A stretch of 64,000 bases of DNA from contig OY856186.1 of assembly GCA_963693315.1 (NCBI GenBank), forward strand, positions 80,481,040 through 80,545,039, in the 5' to 3' direction. Below the pieces are notes generated by a model that had not been told where the DNA came from, did no database searches, and saw only the letters and a list, made by a program, of their open reading frames with translations. Positions 50,585-62,959 of the stretch are shown piece by piece (position 1 is the first letter of the stretch; each line of letters begins with the position of its first letter). A program made the position numbers and the translations under genes. Source of the DNA: Diogma glabrata. Lineage: Eukaryota > Arthropoda > Insecta > Diptera > Cylindrotomidae.

Positions 50585-51133
50585 AACACTTTCTAATGGT
50601 TGAAACTAATTACATTAAATGCCAACATAAAATATATATATTTGTAGAGTGATAATTATAAGTTATCAATCAGCAAAACCACTTGTTTTCAACGATTTAA
50701 GATAACCGACGTCGTTCTTTCAACTGTATCACTGTGTTTGATAAGAACATCAAAACAACAATCTTATAAGAATTGTGCTATAAAAGTCGTTCTCATAAGA
50801 TTTGTGCTATAAACATTAAATTTGTTTCATTACATGCGTTCCTTTGGAACAAAATAGCTGCTCAAAGCAGCTTTTTAGTAGATCACCAATGGAACGCCAA
50901 AAATTTGAAAATTTTTCAAAAGAAACCACACAATTTTATTATTATGTATAACAATTTTTTATTTTGGGATGATATTTAGATCTGACTGGTCCATTTTATT
51001 ATTAAAAATACCAAAACAAGTTTATAACTGATTTAAATAATATAGAATAATAAACTGCTTTTCAACTACACAACTTGTTCGAGGTAGAGTAGATCAAAGC
51101 GAATTTGAGTAAGTTTGATTTTCAATGGAACGC
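50585..51133. other. ABCC 5' flank
   Basis: Region upstream of the ABCC start codon, so it must carry at least part of its 5' UTR and perhaps its promoter. AT-rich, with TATATATAT near 50630-50640. No other feature is recognised. Confidence 0.5.
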
Positions 51134-51745
51134 GCCTACAGAAACAGAAACTGAAAATTTTCAGTTTCTGTTTCTGTTTCTAATTTGGTTGACGGTGGTG
51201 AATAATAAAACAGAAACCGAATTTTAAGATGGCAGCTGTCATATTACATTATATATGCCAAAATTAAAATATATATATTTAACCCAAACCATATATATTT
51301 AACCCAATTAAAATTGAAAAAATTATATTAATATAAAAAAAATATTGTAATTCAATAAACTGTGTATTTTATTTTTCCTTCATATAAATAAAAAAATAAC
51401 ACAATTTTGTAATGTATAGTGAAGAAAAAATTTATTTTTTTCGTTATCGCACATAATAATATCCATCAAAAAAAATCGAGCTAAATTCAACGTAAATTAT
51501 TTTTGACTAAATATTTATTTCTTAAAATAATGTACAATCCCGTTACATAAATTTAAAATAATATGGTCACGTGACAGTTTCTGGACCAGAAACAATTAAA
51601 TTTTAATTGTTTCTGGTCCAGACAAAACAGACGAATTTTCAGTTTCTGTTTCTGTTTCTAAATTAGGTTTCTGTTTCTGTTGCTGTCAAATTTGTATGAA
51701 ATTCGGTTTCTGTTTCTGTTTCTGTTTTATGTGAATGCACGGCTT
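51134..51745 (+). mobile_element. Half copy of the palindromic TTTCTG element
   Basis: Closely matches 56125-56727 (same orientation), from just before the palindrome centre to the AAGCCGTGC terminus, which here ends GGCTT followed by TA. It lacks the left arm. It carries dense GTTTCT / AGAAAC hexamers near its ends. Confidence 0.85.
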
Positions 51746-51747
51746 TA

Positions 51748-53468
51748 TGGTGCTATTACACACAAATTAAATTCAGCTGCCATAATCAATTTTGCAGTAA
51801 CCATAATCTGAAAAGTTGATGAAAAATATTTTGTATGAGAAAAAGAGGGATAGCATGCGCGAGATAGATATAAAAACTGCAAGAAAAGTTAGCTGATAGC
51901 AACTGAATTTTTGAAAAATTATTTGGTTTACCAATTACTGCTAGAAAATCGTCAGATGATTTCATCTGCAAATTCAACCGGTTTAAAACCGATTATCACA
52001 TTAATTGATTTTCATATTAAAATCATAATAAAAATTATATTATATTAGGTATAAAATGATTGAATACATATTTTCAAGACTATAATGTCAAAATTTTACG
52101 TTTTCTTTACGTATTTTCGATTCACATTTTTTTTTCAAATCTTAGCGCATTTTCTTCTTGTACAAGCTACAACAATTGCTCTATAATGTGGTGTCGCCAT
52201 TTTGACATTTCATTTGCTTTTACAGTATATAATTTATTTACAATTTATATACCACTAATTTAGATATAATCGATTATATAATATAATATTAATACTAAAT
52301 AACTAATGATTTTTTAAGAAATTGTTGTTTAAAAATTATTATTACTACGTAAAGTTATTTGTACTTTCTTGCAGTTTTTGATCTTTTCACCATCTACAGT
52401 CAAAAATAATAAATACTATCATCTGAAAAGTTGATGATAGCAACTGAATTTAATTTGTGTGTAATAGCACCATTACACACAAATTAAATTCAGTTGCTAT
52501 CATCAACTTTTCAGATGATAGTATTTATTATTTTTGACTGTAGATGGCGAAAAGTTCAAAAACTGCAAGAAAATTTACGAGGTAATAATAATTTTTAAAC
52601 AACAATTTCTAAAAAAACCATTAGCTATAGTATTAATATTATATTATGTAATCGATTATATCTAAATTAGTGGTATATAAATTGTAAATAAATTATATAC
52701 TGTAAAAGTAAATGATATGAAAAAATGGCGACAACACATTATAGAGCTATTACACACAAATTAAATTCAATTGCTTTCATCAACTTTTCAGATGATAGTA
52801 TTTATTATTTTTGACTGTAGATGGCGAAAAGATCAAAAACTGCAAGAAAATACAAATAACTTTACGAAGTAATATTAATTTTTAAACAACAATTTCTACA
52901 AAAATCATTAGTTATTTAGTATTGATATTATGTTATATACTCGATTATTTCTAAATGAGTGCTATAGAAATTGTAAATAAATTATATACTGTAAAAGCAA
53001 ATCAAACGTCAAAATGGCGACAACACAGTATAGAGCAATTGTTGTAGCTTGTACAATAAGAAAATGCGCTTAGATTTGAAAAAAAAAATGTGAATCGAAA
53101 ATACGTAAAGAAAACGTAAAATTTTGACATTAAAATCTTGAAAATATGTATTTAATTATTTTATACCTAATATAATATAATTATTATTATGATTTTAGTA
53201 TGAAAATCAATTAATGTGATAATCGGTTTTGAACCGGTTGAATTTGCAGATGAAATCATCTGACAATTTTCTAGCAGTTAATTAGTAAACCAAATAATTT
53301 TTCAAAAAGTCAGTTGCTATCAGCTAACTTTTCTTGCAGTTTTTATATCTATCTCGCGCATGCTATCCCTCTTTTTCTCATGCAAAATATTTTTCATCAA
53401 CTTTTTAGATTATGGTAACTGCAAAATTGATTATGGGAGCTGAATTTAATTTGTGTGTAATAGCACCA
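51748..53468. mobile_element. Inverted-repeat miniature element cluster, TA-flanked
   Basis: Ends TGGTGCTATTACACACAAAT (51748) and its inverse (about 53449-53468) are flanked by TA (51746-51747 and 53469-53470), as in Tc1/mariner-type elements. The left part, 51748 to about 52474, is found inverted at about 52744-53468. The middle block 52474-52744 is a further partial inverted copy. Internal joints near 52470 and 52745 retain terminal sequence, so the cluster looks like three fused units. No coding capacity. Confidence 0.75.
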
Positions 53469-53619
53469 TAAAATACAAAGAAAATAATTGCAGAAGTGTT
53501 TTCCTATTCAAAAGAAACTTCTGTTTGTAAAATAAGTAAATCATTTTTAACAATTGTATTTATTTTATTTATTGTACTACATATATAATTTTTATAATAT
53601 TTTAAAAAGTTCATCTAAT

Positions 53620-54155
53620 AATAAAATATTTGATATTTAACATAAAAAAAATCTCTTAGTTTATAACGCCATTTTTATAATTTTCCTTCAGAAAAAAAAA
53701 CTGATTCCCGACAGTCATATGCACAACGAATTTTATCCTTAAAACAAAAAATAACGCGTGTCCCAAACTTTCACAAGTGGTTAGATATAAAATAAGCTTC
53801 AATTTAGTTAAAAAAAAAAAAAGGCTATGCCATTTTTTTTTCAATTACACCGTTTTTTTCTTATGTTACACCATTAAAAATTATTTCAAAAAATTAACAG
53901 TGTACATTTTTAAAAACTTTATTCTAATACCTATTCAACGACATATCATTTATGAAAATCGATTCAGTAGTTTTTCTACAATCGCTCGTCCACATCACAA
54001 AATAACAAAAAATTGAGGGCCACCCTGTGAAGACCCCCTGGTCGAAAAAAAAAATTTCTAAGAGAACTTGTATTTTTACTTGTATTTATGAAAGACTATC
54101 TATAAACAAAAAATAATCAAAATTAAAAGGGGTCAAGTCAAAAGATTGTTGAATC
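53620..54155. repeat. Dispersed repeat B, copy 1
   Basis: 53620-53960 is about 90% alike to 58920-59250 (same orientation). 53790-54155 is related to 58560-58920, the DNA at the 5' end of the transposase frame. It is probably a non-autonomous relative of the transposase-bearing element. Confidence 0.7.
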
Positions 54156-54193
54156 TTCGTGAAATTGCTCTTATACATCACATCACATCACAA

Positions 54194-54385
54194 CGATATC
54201 TGGCCATAGAAATAATTTAGATATCATTTTGATGAACTCTCATAGATATCCAGAAAACGATATCCACCAGAAACACTTGACACATGCGTGCAACTATATC
54301 TGTCAATATAAATAATTTAGATATCTTTCAGATATCATTTTGATGAACTCTCATAGATATCCAGAAAACGATATCTACCAGATAA
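54194..54385 (+). repeat. Imperfect tandem duplication rich in GATATC
   Basis: 54194-54270 and 54297-54383 share a long segment (ATTTTGATGAACTCTCATAG, then ATATCCAGAAAACGATATC). The palindrome GATATC or close variants recurs about ten times. Confidence 0.8.
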
Positions 54386-54477
54386 CATTCAGAAACTAGT
54401 GCTGATTGGGAAGGAAAAACAACGATAAAAAACAACCAAAATTACAAGGCTCGACATAATTTGGTTGTTTATTACTA

Positions 54478-55429
54478 AGTTTACATCAGTATCTAATAGG
54501 TACGTACTATACTTATTAGGTCGATTATGGTCGATGTAAACAGTTATCAAAAAAGTACGTACCAAATATTTGGTAGGATGATTTGCTACGTATCAAATTA
54601 GGTACGTAGCAAATAGGTATAGTAGATTTTTTTTGCCAGCGAATTTTTGACAGATAGAACGCAGCAAGAGATAAAAGATGAAACAAAAAGTAAAACAGAG
54701 ATGTATTATTTATTTTGGGATAAATTTGTTTTCAAAACAATTATATTAGTTAAATTTCTACTTCTAGTTCGTACCATTTGTTTGTTGTGACATTTGTTTA
54801 CATAGGCGTCGTTATTTTTATTATAATTATTTTTAATTATAAAAATGTTGTTATATTTCCTACAAAATCATTAATATTTGTGCTATTTTTTGGGTTTCTA
54901 TTATAATTGGATGAATTTCAATAGTAATTTATAAATATTATGCTTTTTTTGTCCATTTCAATGGGACTCTAATAGTTTTTTTAATATTTTAATCGAGACA
55001 CTGAATGTGCAAACAATATGCGCATGTGCAAACAATATGCGCATAACAAACAAATTTTGTGTTCGCTGGCAAAAAAATTCTACTATATTATTTTTACGGT
55101 GTGAACACTAAAATTTGGTATGACATTTCAAATAAAAATAAATCAACTTATTTTATAAATATATATTTATGTTTCATGTGATTTTTTTGTTGAAATTAAA
55201 AGTGAAAAATTTTTAGCAAGAATATAATAACTGTTTACAGTTTTTTGTAAAAAATATATATGGAACTTCTTTTTTCTAACCAAAAAACTAACAATGAAAA
55301 AGATGCGCTAAAAATTAATATGTCATACCTAATTAATAAGACTTTACATCACCGTACCAAATTTAAAAGTATGATGGTGAAAATGGCTAGCAAATTTGAT
55401 ACTTAGCAAATTAGATACTGGTGTAAACT
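54478..55429. mobile_element. Miniature element with AGTTTACATC ends, TA-flanked
   Basis: AGTTTACATCAGTATCTAAT at 54478 matches the inverse of 55410-55429 with one mismatch. TA lies on both sides (54476-54477, 55430-55431). The interior has several GTACGTA motifs and no coding frame. Tc1/mariner-like by its TA target. Confidence 0.75.
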
Positions 55430-55564
55430 TAATATTGTTGTTTTTTTGGTGAGCTTTAGTTTTGAGATTGACATAATCTGGCACTACTTTGTATGCGTTA
55501 TTGAATGGAGAAAAAAACAACCAAAAATGAAAAAAACAATCATGTGAATGTAGATTGTAGACTA

Positions 55565-56727
55565 AAGCCGTGCATTCACATAAAACAGAAACCGAATTTC
55601 ATACAAATTGGACAGCAACAGAAACAGAAACCTAATTTAGAAACAGAAACAGAAACTGAAAATTCGTCTGTTTTGTCTGGACCAGAAACAATTAAAATTT
55701 AATTGTTTCTGGTCCAGAAACCGTCACGTGACCATATTATTTTAAATTTTAGTAACGGGATTGTACATTATTTTAAGAAATAAATATTTAGTCAAAAATA
55801 ATTTACGTTGAATTTAGCTCGATTTTTTTTATGGATATTATTATGTGCGATAACGAAAAAAATAAATTTCTTCTTCACTATACATTACAAAATTGTGTTA
55901 TTTTTTTATTTATATGAAGGAAAAATAAAATACACAGTTTATTGAATTACAATATTTTTTTTATATTAATATAATTTTTTCAATTTTAATTGGGTTAAAT
56001 ATATATGGTTTGGGTTAAATATATATATTTTAATTTTGGCATATATAATGTAATATGACAGCTGCCATCTTAAAATTCGGTTTCTGTTTTATTATTCACC
56101 ACCGTCAACCAAATTAGAAACAGAAACAGAAACTGAAAATTTTCAGTTTCTGTTTCTGTTTCTAATTTGGTTGACGGTGGTGAATAATAAAACAGAAACA
56201 GAAACCGAATTTTAAGATGGCAGCTGTCATATTACATTATATATGCCAAAATTAAAATATATATATTTAACCCAATCCATATATATTTAACCCAATTAAA
56301 ATTGAAAAAATTATATTAATATAAAAAAAATATTGTAATTCAATAAACTGTGTATTTTATTTTTCCTTCATATAAATAAAAAAATAACACAATTTTGTAA
56401 TGTATAGTGAAGAAGAAATTTATTTTTTCCGTTATCGCACATAATAATATCCATAAAAAAAAATCGAGCTAAATTCAACGTAAATTATTTTTGACTAAAT
56501 ATTTATTTCTTAAAATAATGTACAATCCCGTTACTAAAATTTAAAATAATATGGTCACGTAACAGTTTCTGGACCAGAAACAATTAAATTTTAATTGTTT
56601 CTGGTCCAGACAAAACAGACGAATTTTCAGTTTCTGTTTCTGTTTCTAAATTAGGTTTCTGTTTCTGTTGCTGTCAAATTTGTATGAAATTCGGTTTCTG
56701 TTTCTGTTTTATGTGAATGCACGGCTT
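55565..56727. mobile_element. Near-perfect palindromic element, about 580-bp arms
   Basis: The element is an inverted repeat over its whole 1,163 bp, centred on CTGAAAATTTTCAG at about 56140. Ends AAGCCGTGCATTCACATAAA are inverted and flanked by TA (55563-55564, 56728-56729). Sub-terminal AGAAAC hexamers are repeated many times. No coding sequence. A half copy lies at 51134-51745. Confidence 0.88.
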
Positions 56728-56729
56728 TA

Positions 56730-57326
56730 ATAGCACCATTATAAAAAATAATTTGACAGTCTCGACTGCAAACAAAAAAACCGTATAAATAACTAAATCT
56801 ATTTAGGAACTTTTGACTGGAGAAGTATTATATTCGTATTATGTTATTATGGTCATAAAGTAAAAGATTATATTTTAACATTAAATTACAAATATTTTAT
56901 TATTGAATAAACTTTTTAAAGTATCATACAAATTATATATGTAGGTTAAAGAAAATAAATATAGTTATTAAAAATTATTTACTTATTTTACATTTAAAAG
57001 TTTCTTTTGAGTTGGAAAACATTTTTGCATTTATTTTCTTAGTATCTAATGGTACAAAAGAATGAAATTTTTGAGTTCCACTTATAGTAATCGCATTTTT
57101 ATATATGTGTTATTATGGTTTTCCATATTATTCACTGTTTGTGTGCTTTTGTCACTTTTGAATTAAAATGCAATATTTAAAAATATACTTTTTACTGTTT
57201 ATTTTTAAATTTATTTATAATAATAAAAACTTCCTTATAGTAACAATTTGATTTTTATTTTTTTATTTTACAGAATATCGATTTCGACTTACGTCATCCT
57301 CAGTTCTTAAATTATTATTCGCATTT
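56730..57326. other. AT-rich DNA with an inverted match to 53465-53640
   Basis: About 56880-57055 is the inverted, diverged counterpart of 53465-53640. The right flank of the palindromic element begins ATAGCACCATTA, which resembles the end of the 51748-53468 element. No gene. Confidence 0.55.
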
Positions 57327-58623
57327 TTATATCGATTTTGTAATTTTTTTTGTTAATTGATATTCATTTTTATCGGCGTATCCAAAGTTCATGGTAGATT
57401 CCCATTTTAAAGCCCATTCGAAAAGTTTTTTTGGTGTATCAATAATATCTTTGCTCCCTATACTATAACGGTGTGCAGCACGCTTCAGTGTACCACCAAC
57501 TTCATCACAAGGTCCCTTTCCATGGCTGGTAGCATGAAAATGCCATTCTGCATCAACCTTAAAGTCTTTTTTATGGTGGCATAAGTTAATTAGGTTATGT
57601 TTATTTTTGTATTGAGAAGGTGTACCGTCAGTGTTATAAATTATTTTCGTAATATTAGATTTTATATGCGTTTTGATGAATTCAATAAGTTTTGTAATGA
57701 AAAGATGGACTGTAGTAGTGTTGTGATCGTTTATATCCGAAATGAGTATAAAACTTCGGTGCTGTATATATTCACTTGCGGCTCTTTTAAAATAAATGAC
57801 AAATGGATGAATAGTAGCTTGTGAATTATTATAATAATAGCCTTGAGCCGCATCCTGAATTATTAAGCCGTACTTTTCAGAAAAATCCCCTTGAACGAAG
57901 CACTCTCCTGCTTCTAATTTTTTTTTTCTCAATGAATGTAGATTGCTGTTTTGCTATAAAGTTGTGTGGTATCAAAATTTGTAAACGGTTAATAAATTTT
58001 TTCATAAATTCTTCTACAGTTTCTATTAAAGTATCCAAATTGCATCGATCAGTGGTATTCCATTGTTGATATTTGACTTGAAGGATTCCTTTAACGTCAA
58101 AATCATTTAGTAATTTTTCTTCCAGTTGTTGAAGTTTTTTTGAACATTCATTGCACTTCAAACTATGACAATCTTCTGTTAATTCACCACATGAAACAAA
58201 GTCAATAAATGTTTTATAATTCTGGAAAGCATCAGTAATCCAAGACATCTTAGAGTGTTGAATCATTAGTTTCATATTTTGATGTATGGTACACACGCAC
58301 ACATTATGAACTCCTTGGAATAATTTTATACATTCTTGTGGTCAAAGGGACGTGAATTTAGTAGATCCTATTTTCACATCAGGAAACTTATTTTTAAACT
58401 CCACATAAGCTCCATTTAATGTACATAGCAATAAGCACTTTTGTGTTTTTATGCGCTCATCTCCTTTTTTAAAAGATATTGCATCTCGTTTGCCTGGCAA
58501 TAATCTACTGATTTCATCACTTTTAACTTTATGGATTAACGGATTAACTTTCACAGGTAAATAAAAACAAGCTTCAATTTTATTAAAAAAAAATAAAAAA
58601 GTGGGATTAGATGCTAGCATCAT
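57327..58623 (-). pseudogene. DDE-like transposase of an uncharacterised repeat family, broken
   Basis: Three minus-strand frames form one protein. 58623-58342 has LLPGKRDAIS and DVKIGSTKFTSL, ended by a single in-frame TGA at about 58340. The next frame, to 57877, has CVCTIHQNMKLM and a Cys cluster CHSLKCNECSKKL. A one-base shift in an A10 run near 57920 leads to 57932-57327, with QGDFSEKY, IIYNTDGTPSQYKNK and HGKGPCDEVGGTLKR, whose acidic residues could form a DDD/E triad. Similar proteins are, to my knowledge, abundant and unnamed in arthropod and cnidarian genomes. The superfamily is unknown to me (Sola-like is only a guess). The N-terminus appears truncated. Confidence 0.65.
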
Positions 58624-59251
58624 CTTTTAAACTTGTTTTCTTATGTAACACCGTTAAATAGGATTAAAAACCTAACAATGCACAATTTCAAAAATTGCTT
58701 TTTAACACCTATTATACGACATATCATTTGTATTGTTATTATAATTATATTATTATATTTAAAAATATAATAATTTATATTATTATATTTAAAAAAAATT
58801 CTACTTGAAGTCGTATTTTTCAGTTATCAAAGGCTATCTATAAACTAAAAATAAACCAAATTAAAAAGGGTCGAGTCAAAATGTCGCAAAATTTTGCTGA
58901 ACTTGACTGAAATTGCTTTTTAAAAAGTTCATTTAATAATAAAATATTTGATATTTAACATAAAAAAAAAATCTGAATCTAAAAATCGCCATTTTTATAA
59001 TTTTCCTTCAAAACAAAAAAAACTTATTCCCGACAGATATTTGCACAACGAATTTTATCTTTAAAACAAAAAATAACGCGTGTCCCAAACTTTCACAAGT
59101 GGCTAGATATAAAATAAGCTTCAATTTAGTTTTAAAAAAAAAGGCTATGCCATCTTTTTTTCAATTACACCGTTTTTTTCTTATGTTACACCGTTAAAAA
59201 TTATTTCAAAAAATTAACAGTGTACATTTTTAAAAACTTTATACTAATACC
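58624..59251. repeat. Dispersed repeat B, copies 2 and 3
   Basis: 58560-58920 and 58920-59250 are diverged relatives of 53790-54155 and 53620-53960, in swapped order. Shared marks include AACGCGTGTCCCAAACTTTC and ACAGTGTACATTTTTAAAAA. The right copy was interrupted by the TIR element at 59252. Confidence 0.7.
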
Positions 59252-60820
59252 CATGGTAAAATAAAAATAAGGTATTCTCACTAGAGTGACAGCGATGCCA
59301 TTTTGATTTTGATTGACGTCACTCAGAGTTTTATATAATACGTTTGTTGTTATTATCAATGAGAAAAGCTATTGTTTTTAAATTAAAAATATATTTAGTA
59401 TGATTTATAAATTAATTTATTAGTTAAGGAAATGATTGAAATTAATTAATTCATTAATTAATGAGCTTTAGTATTTGTTTTACTATTAAAACATATGTAA
59501 ATTTAAATGCCGAATTACGTTAAAACCAAAAGTTTTCAACAAATGTGAAAAATCATACTCAAAACATAAGGTTTTTTAATTTCCAGAAAAATAAATCAAT
59601 TTGTAGTGGATAAAATCACGTGGAAAAGGAAAATGTTCGTATTTATTATAAGATAATTTGTTCCTTACACTTCACTGAAAATGATTGGACTTTAAAAGAC
59701 AAACTTTTAAATACTCTAATGAGTAAAAGATCGTTGAATTGATCGTTGAAAGTAGAACCTTATCTTAGAACATACAAGGAAGTGGTTACTTCCAATATTT
59801 GGACATATAAAGGAACGGTTTAAAATCGGTTTAAAAACATAAGTCTGCTTATGAATCGATCGATGCGAAAAGAAAGTACTGGCAGCTCTCAAATTATTTG
59901 ATAATGCAAACTCAGTCATTCTCTCACCATTATCATTGTTGGTGTTGATTTCATAACCTCCTCTAGTGCTATGTAGAAAATATTGACGGTCTTAGCTTCA
60001 GTAGGTGCATGCAAGGCAATAAGAGAAATATTGTTTTATGTACCGCGTACCCCTAAGTAGCAAATCCTCTCATTGACCAGGATGAATTTCAACACGGCTT
60101 CTTGTATGCGTGCACCAACAAGGAAACCAGTACTAAATTCATTTCGAGAAGAATGACCACTACTGCATAGAGTGACTATTCGAGTTTTGTTTTCCGATGA
60201 TTGGCTGTCTAATTTCTTGCAGAGAAATGATATCCATCCTATACCTCTCAGCCTCTGTTTCTAGGCTTATTAAAGCATCATGAGCGATCAGGCTGCACAC
60301 GTTTCACGTTCCGATTCGGTAGTTTGGTTCTTTCTCACGTCCAGGTAAAACTTCTGTTGTTTTGTTAGTGTCTGGTATTCTTTTTTTGGTTATCAAATTT
60401 AACAAAGCTTTTTTTTCGGAGTGATGGTATTAACCTCAGTCCCAACCCAAATTTTCGTTAATGGTTCTGTTATGATGTTAAGGTTATAAGAAGTTTTAAG
60501 GCGCCAATTCGCGGTGATGTAACGTCATTGACTAAGCAGTTTTTCTCTGCTTGTCTCCGATACACCAACCTAATTCTGTCTGCATTACCCCTGCAGCATG
60601 GCGTGGACGTCGAATTTCCTACCCTGCAAAATGTTCCTTAGAGTTAGAAAACTTAATAAACAAATTGTTAATGAAAAAATAAGGAAAACCATAACGTAAA
60701 TATTATGTTTTCTCTAATTTTCAAATTAAAACATTTTTTGTTTCTTTATATTTACGCCGGATGACGTCACACAAAATTTTCGTTTAGCTGTCAAGAATAC
60801 CTTATATTCGTTATACCATG
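59252..60820. mobile_element. TIR element with 3-bp ACC duplication carrying a LINE 5' fragment
   Basis: Ends begin CATGGTA and end AAGGTATTCT inward; the 27-bp TIRs match at 23 positions (59252-59278 and 60794-60820). ACC lies on both sides (59249-59251, 60821-60823). The uninterrupted sequence at about 53922 (CTAATACCTATTC) shows the unoccupied site with one ACC. Inside, 59900-60650 is an antisense RTE-like LINE fragment. Confidence 0.75.
59900..60650 (-). pseudogene. RTE-like LINE 5' UTR and endonuclease fragment
   Basis: The minus strand at about 60640-60530 resembles the 5' UTR at 39679-39760 (ACAGAATTAGGTTGGTGTA shared). Further along, near 60330-60180, it reads endonuclease start NVCSLIAHDALISLETEAER...DIISLQEIRQP with stops. 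Remaining endonuclease traces fade by about 59900. It is a diverged relative of the intron-7 LINE, truncated at its 3' side. Confidence 0.7.
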
Positions 60821-60823
60821 ACC

Positions 60824-62085
60824 TCGAATAATACAATTCATATCTATCAATTTAGGAAAACTTTTGTAAATGTGTAATCAATATATATTTATTGCAACTT
60901 ACATTTCCAAATGTTCCAAATTTCTAAAGAAAATATTCCTTAATTCAAAAGAATAATGACTCAATTTTGTTTTAATTGTTTTTAAATTTTTGCGAAATAA
61001 AAACTCAAAACAAAAGAAAATTTATTTAATATTTCTATGTGATATTTTTATGTGATTTGTTGTTGTAATTGTATAGCGTGAGAGTGGCGTGCATTAAGTT
61101 AGTATAATGCTAATTGCATTGGAACTTCTTGGGTTAGAAGGCTGAAAATCTCTGAGGTTATAGTTGAAAAGTTTATCTAAAAGCTAGTTTTAGTTTAAAC
61201 AAAATAAACTCAAAAATGATGAAAACATGGCCGTTTGCGTTTGTTTTCGCTTTAACAGCCGTTGTTTTCGTTTTTTGTGAATGTGTCTCAACCTCTGAAT
61301 TTAAACAACTTTTTTTTTAAATTTTGGAAAGATTTATGTTGTATCTACGTATGTGAAAGTTTTCATTTTTGAGCTTGGTCATCTTCATCTATATCGAGGA
61401 CAGCATAGTTTAGTAAATTTTTAAAACAGCCGATTTTTCAGGAACCTTTTGCGCTGAGGTTTTCATTTTGAAAAAAAAATGATAAAAAATAGTTCAAATA
61501 TTCAATATTTCTCAATTTTATTGAAACATTATGATTCAAATGGCCGTTATAACGCCTTAGATTATTCGACTTTTAAGGCTCTAGCCGCTTAAATGATACC
61601 CCGATATGGCCAGTTCGCGAGCCTATTCAAGCGATATAAACAATTTACATGTCATGGATAGTGTGATGTAATGGATAATTTACTATGATAGGAGTAGAAA
61701 AAAATATAAAAGAAATGAGAATATGTAAAATGATTTATTTTTTTTATTTTTGAGGAAGTATGTATATTTTTAATTACTTTATAACGGTTTCTTATTGGGG
61801 GTATAAAACGCTTCTTAATGCTAAAACTTGTTTGCCATATAAAGATGAAAAAACTTTTATTTATTCTTACAAACTATGTTTAAATTGTTAATTTTTTCAA
61901 TTGAAGTACTAAAAAGTGTTAAGTACTAAAAGAATCTACCTCTATTTTATTTAAAGAGGTCTTTAAGTAGCTAAATTAACTATATCACTAAACATATAAT
62001 CATAAAATGTATAAACTTAAAAAATAAAAAAATATATAAACAAATTTAACAAAATAATTTAATTATTTTAATTTTTTGTTGTAAT
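60824..62085. other. Region downstream of the second ABCC gene
   Basis: AT-rich, 1.26 kb, expected to contain that gene's 3' UTR (right side). A 34-codon frame at 61216-61320 looks like a signal peptide but has nothing after it. No element recognised. Confidence 0.5.
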
Positions 62086-62957
<872 letters not shown>

Positions 62958-62959
62958 TA

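Noticed and set aside
53656..53844. 62-codon minus-strand frame in repeat B
   Set aside because: It matches by position the start of the transposase repeat but then diverges; no domain.
61216..61320. 34-codon frame resembling a signal peptide (MMKTWPFAFVFALTAV...)
   Set aside because: No mature region, no donor site at its end and no second exon seen.
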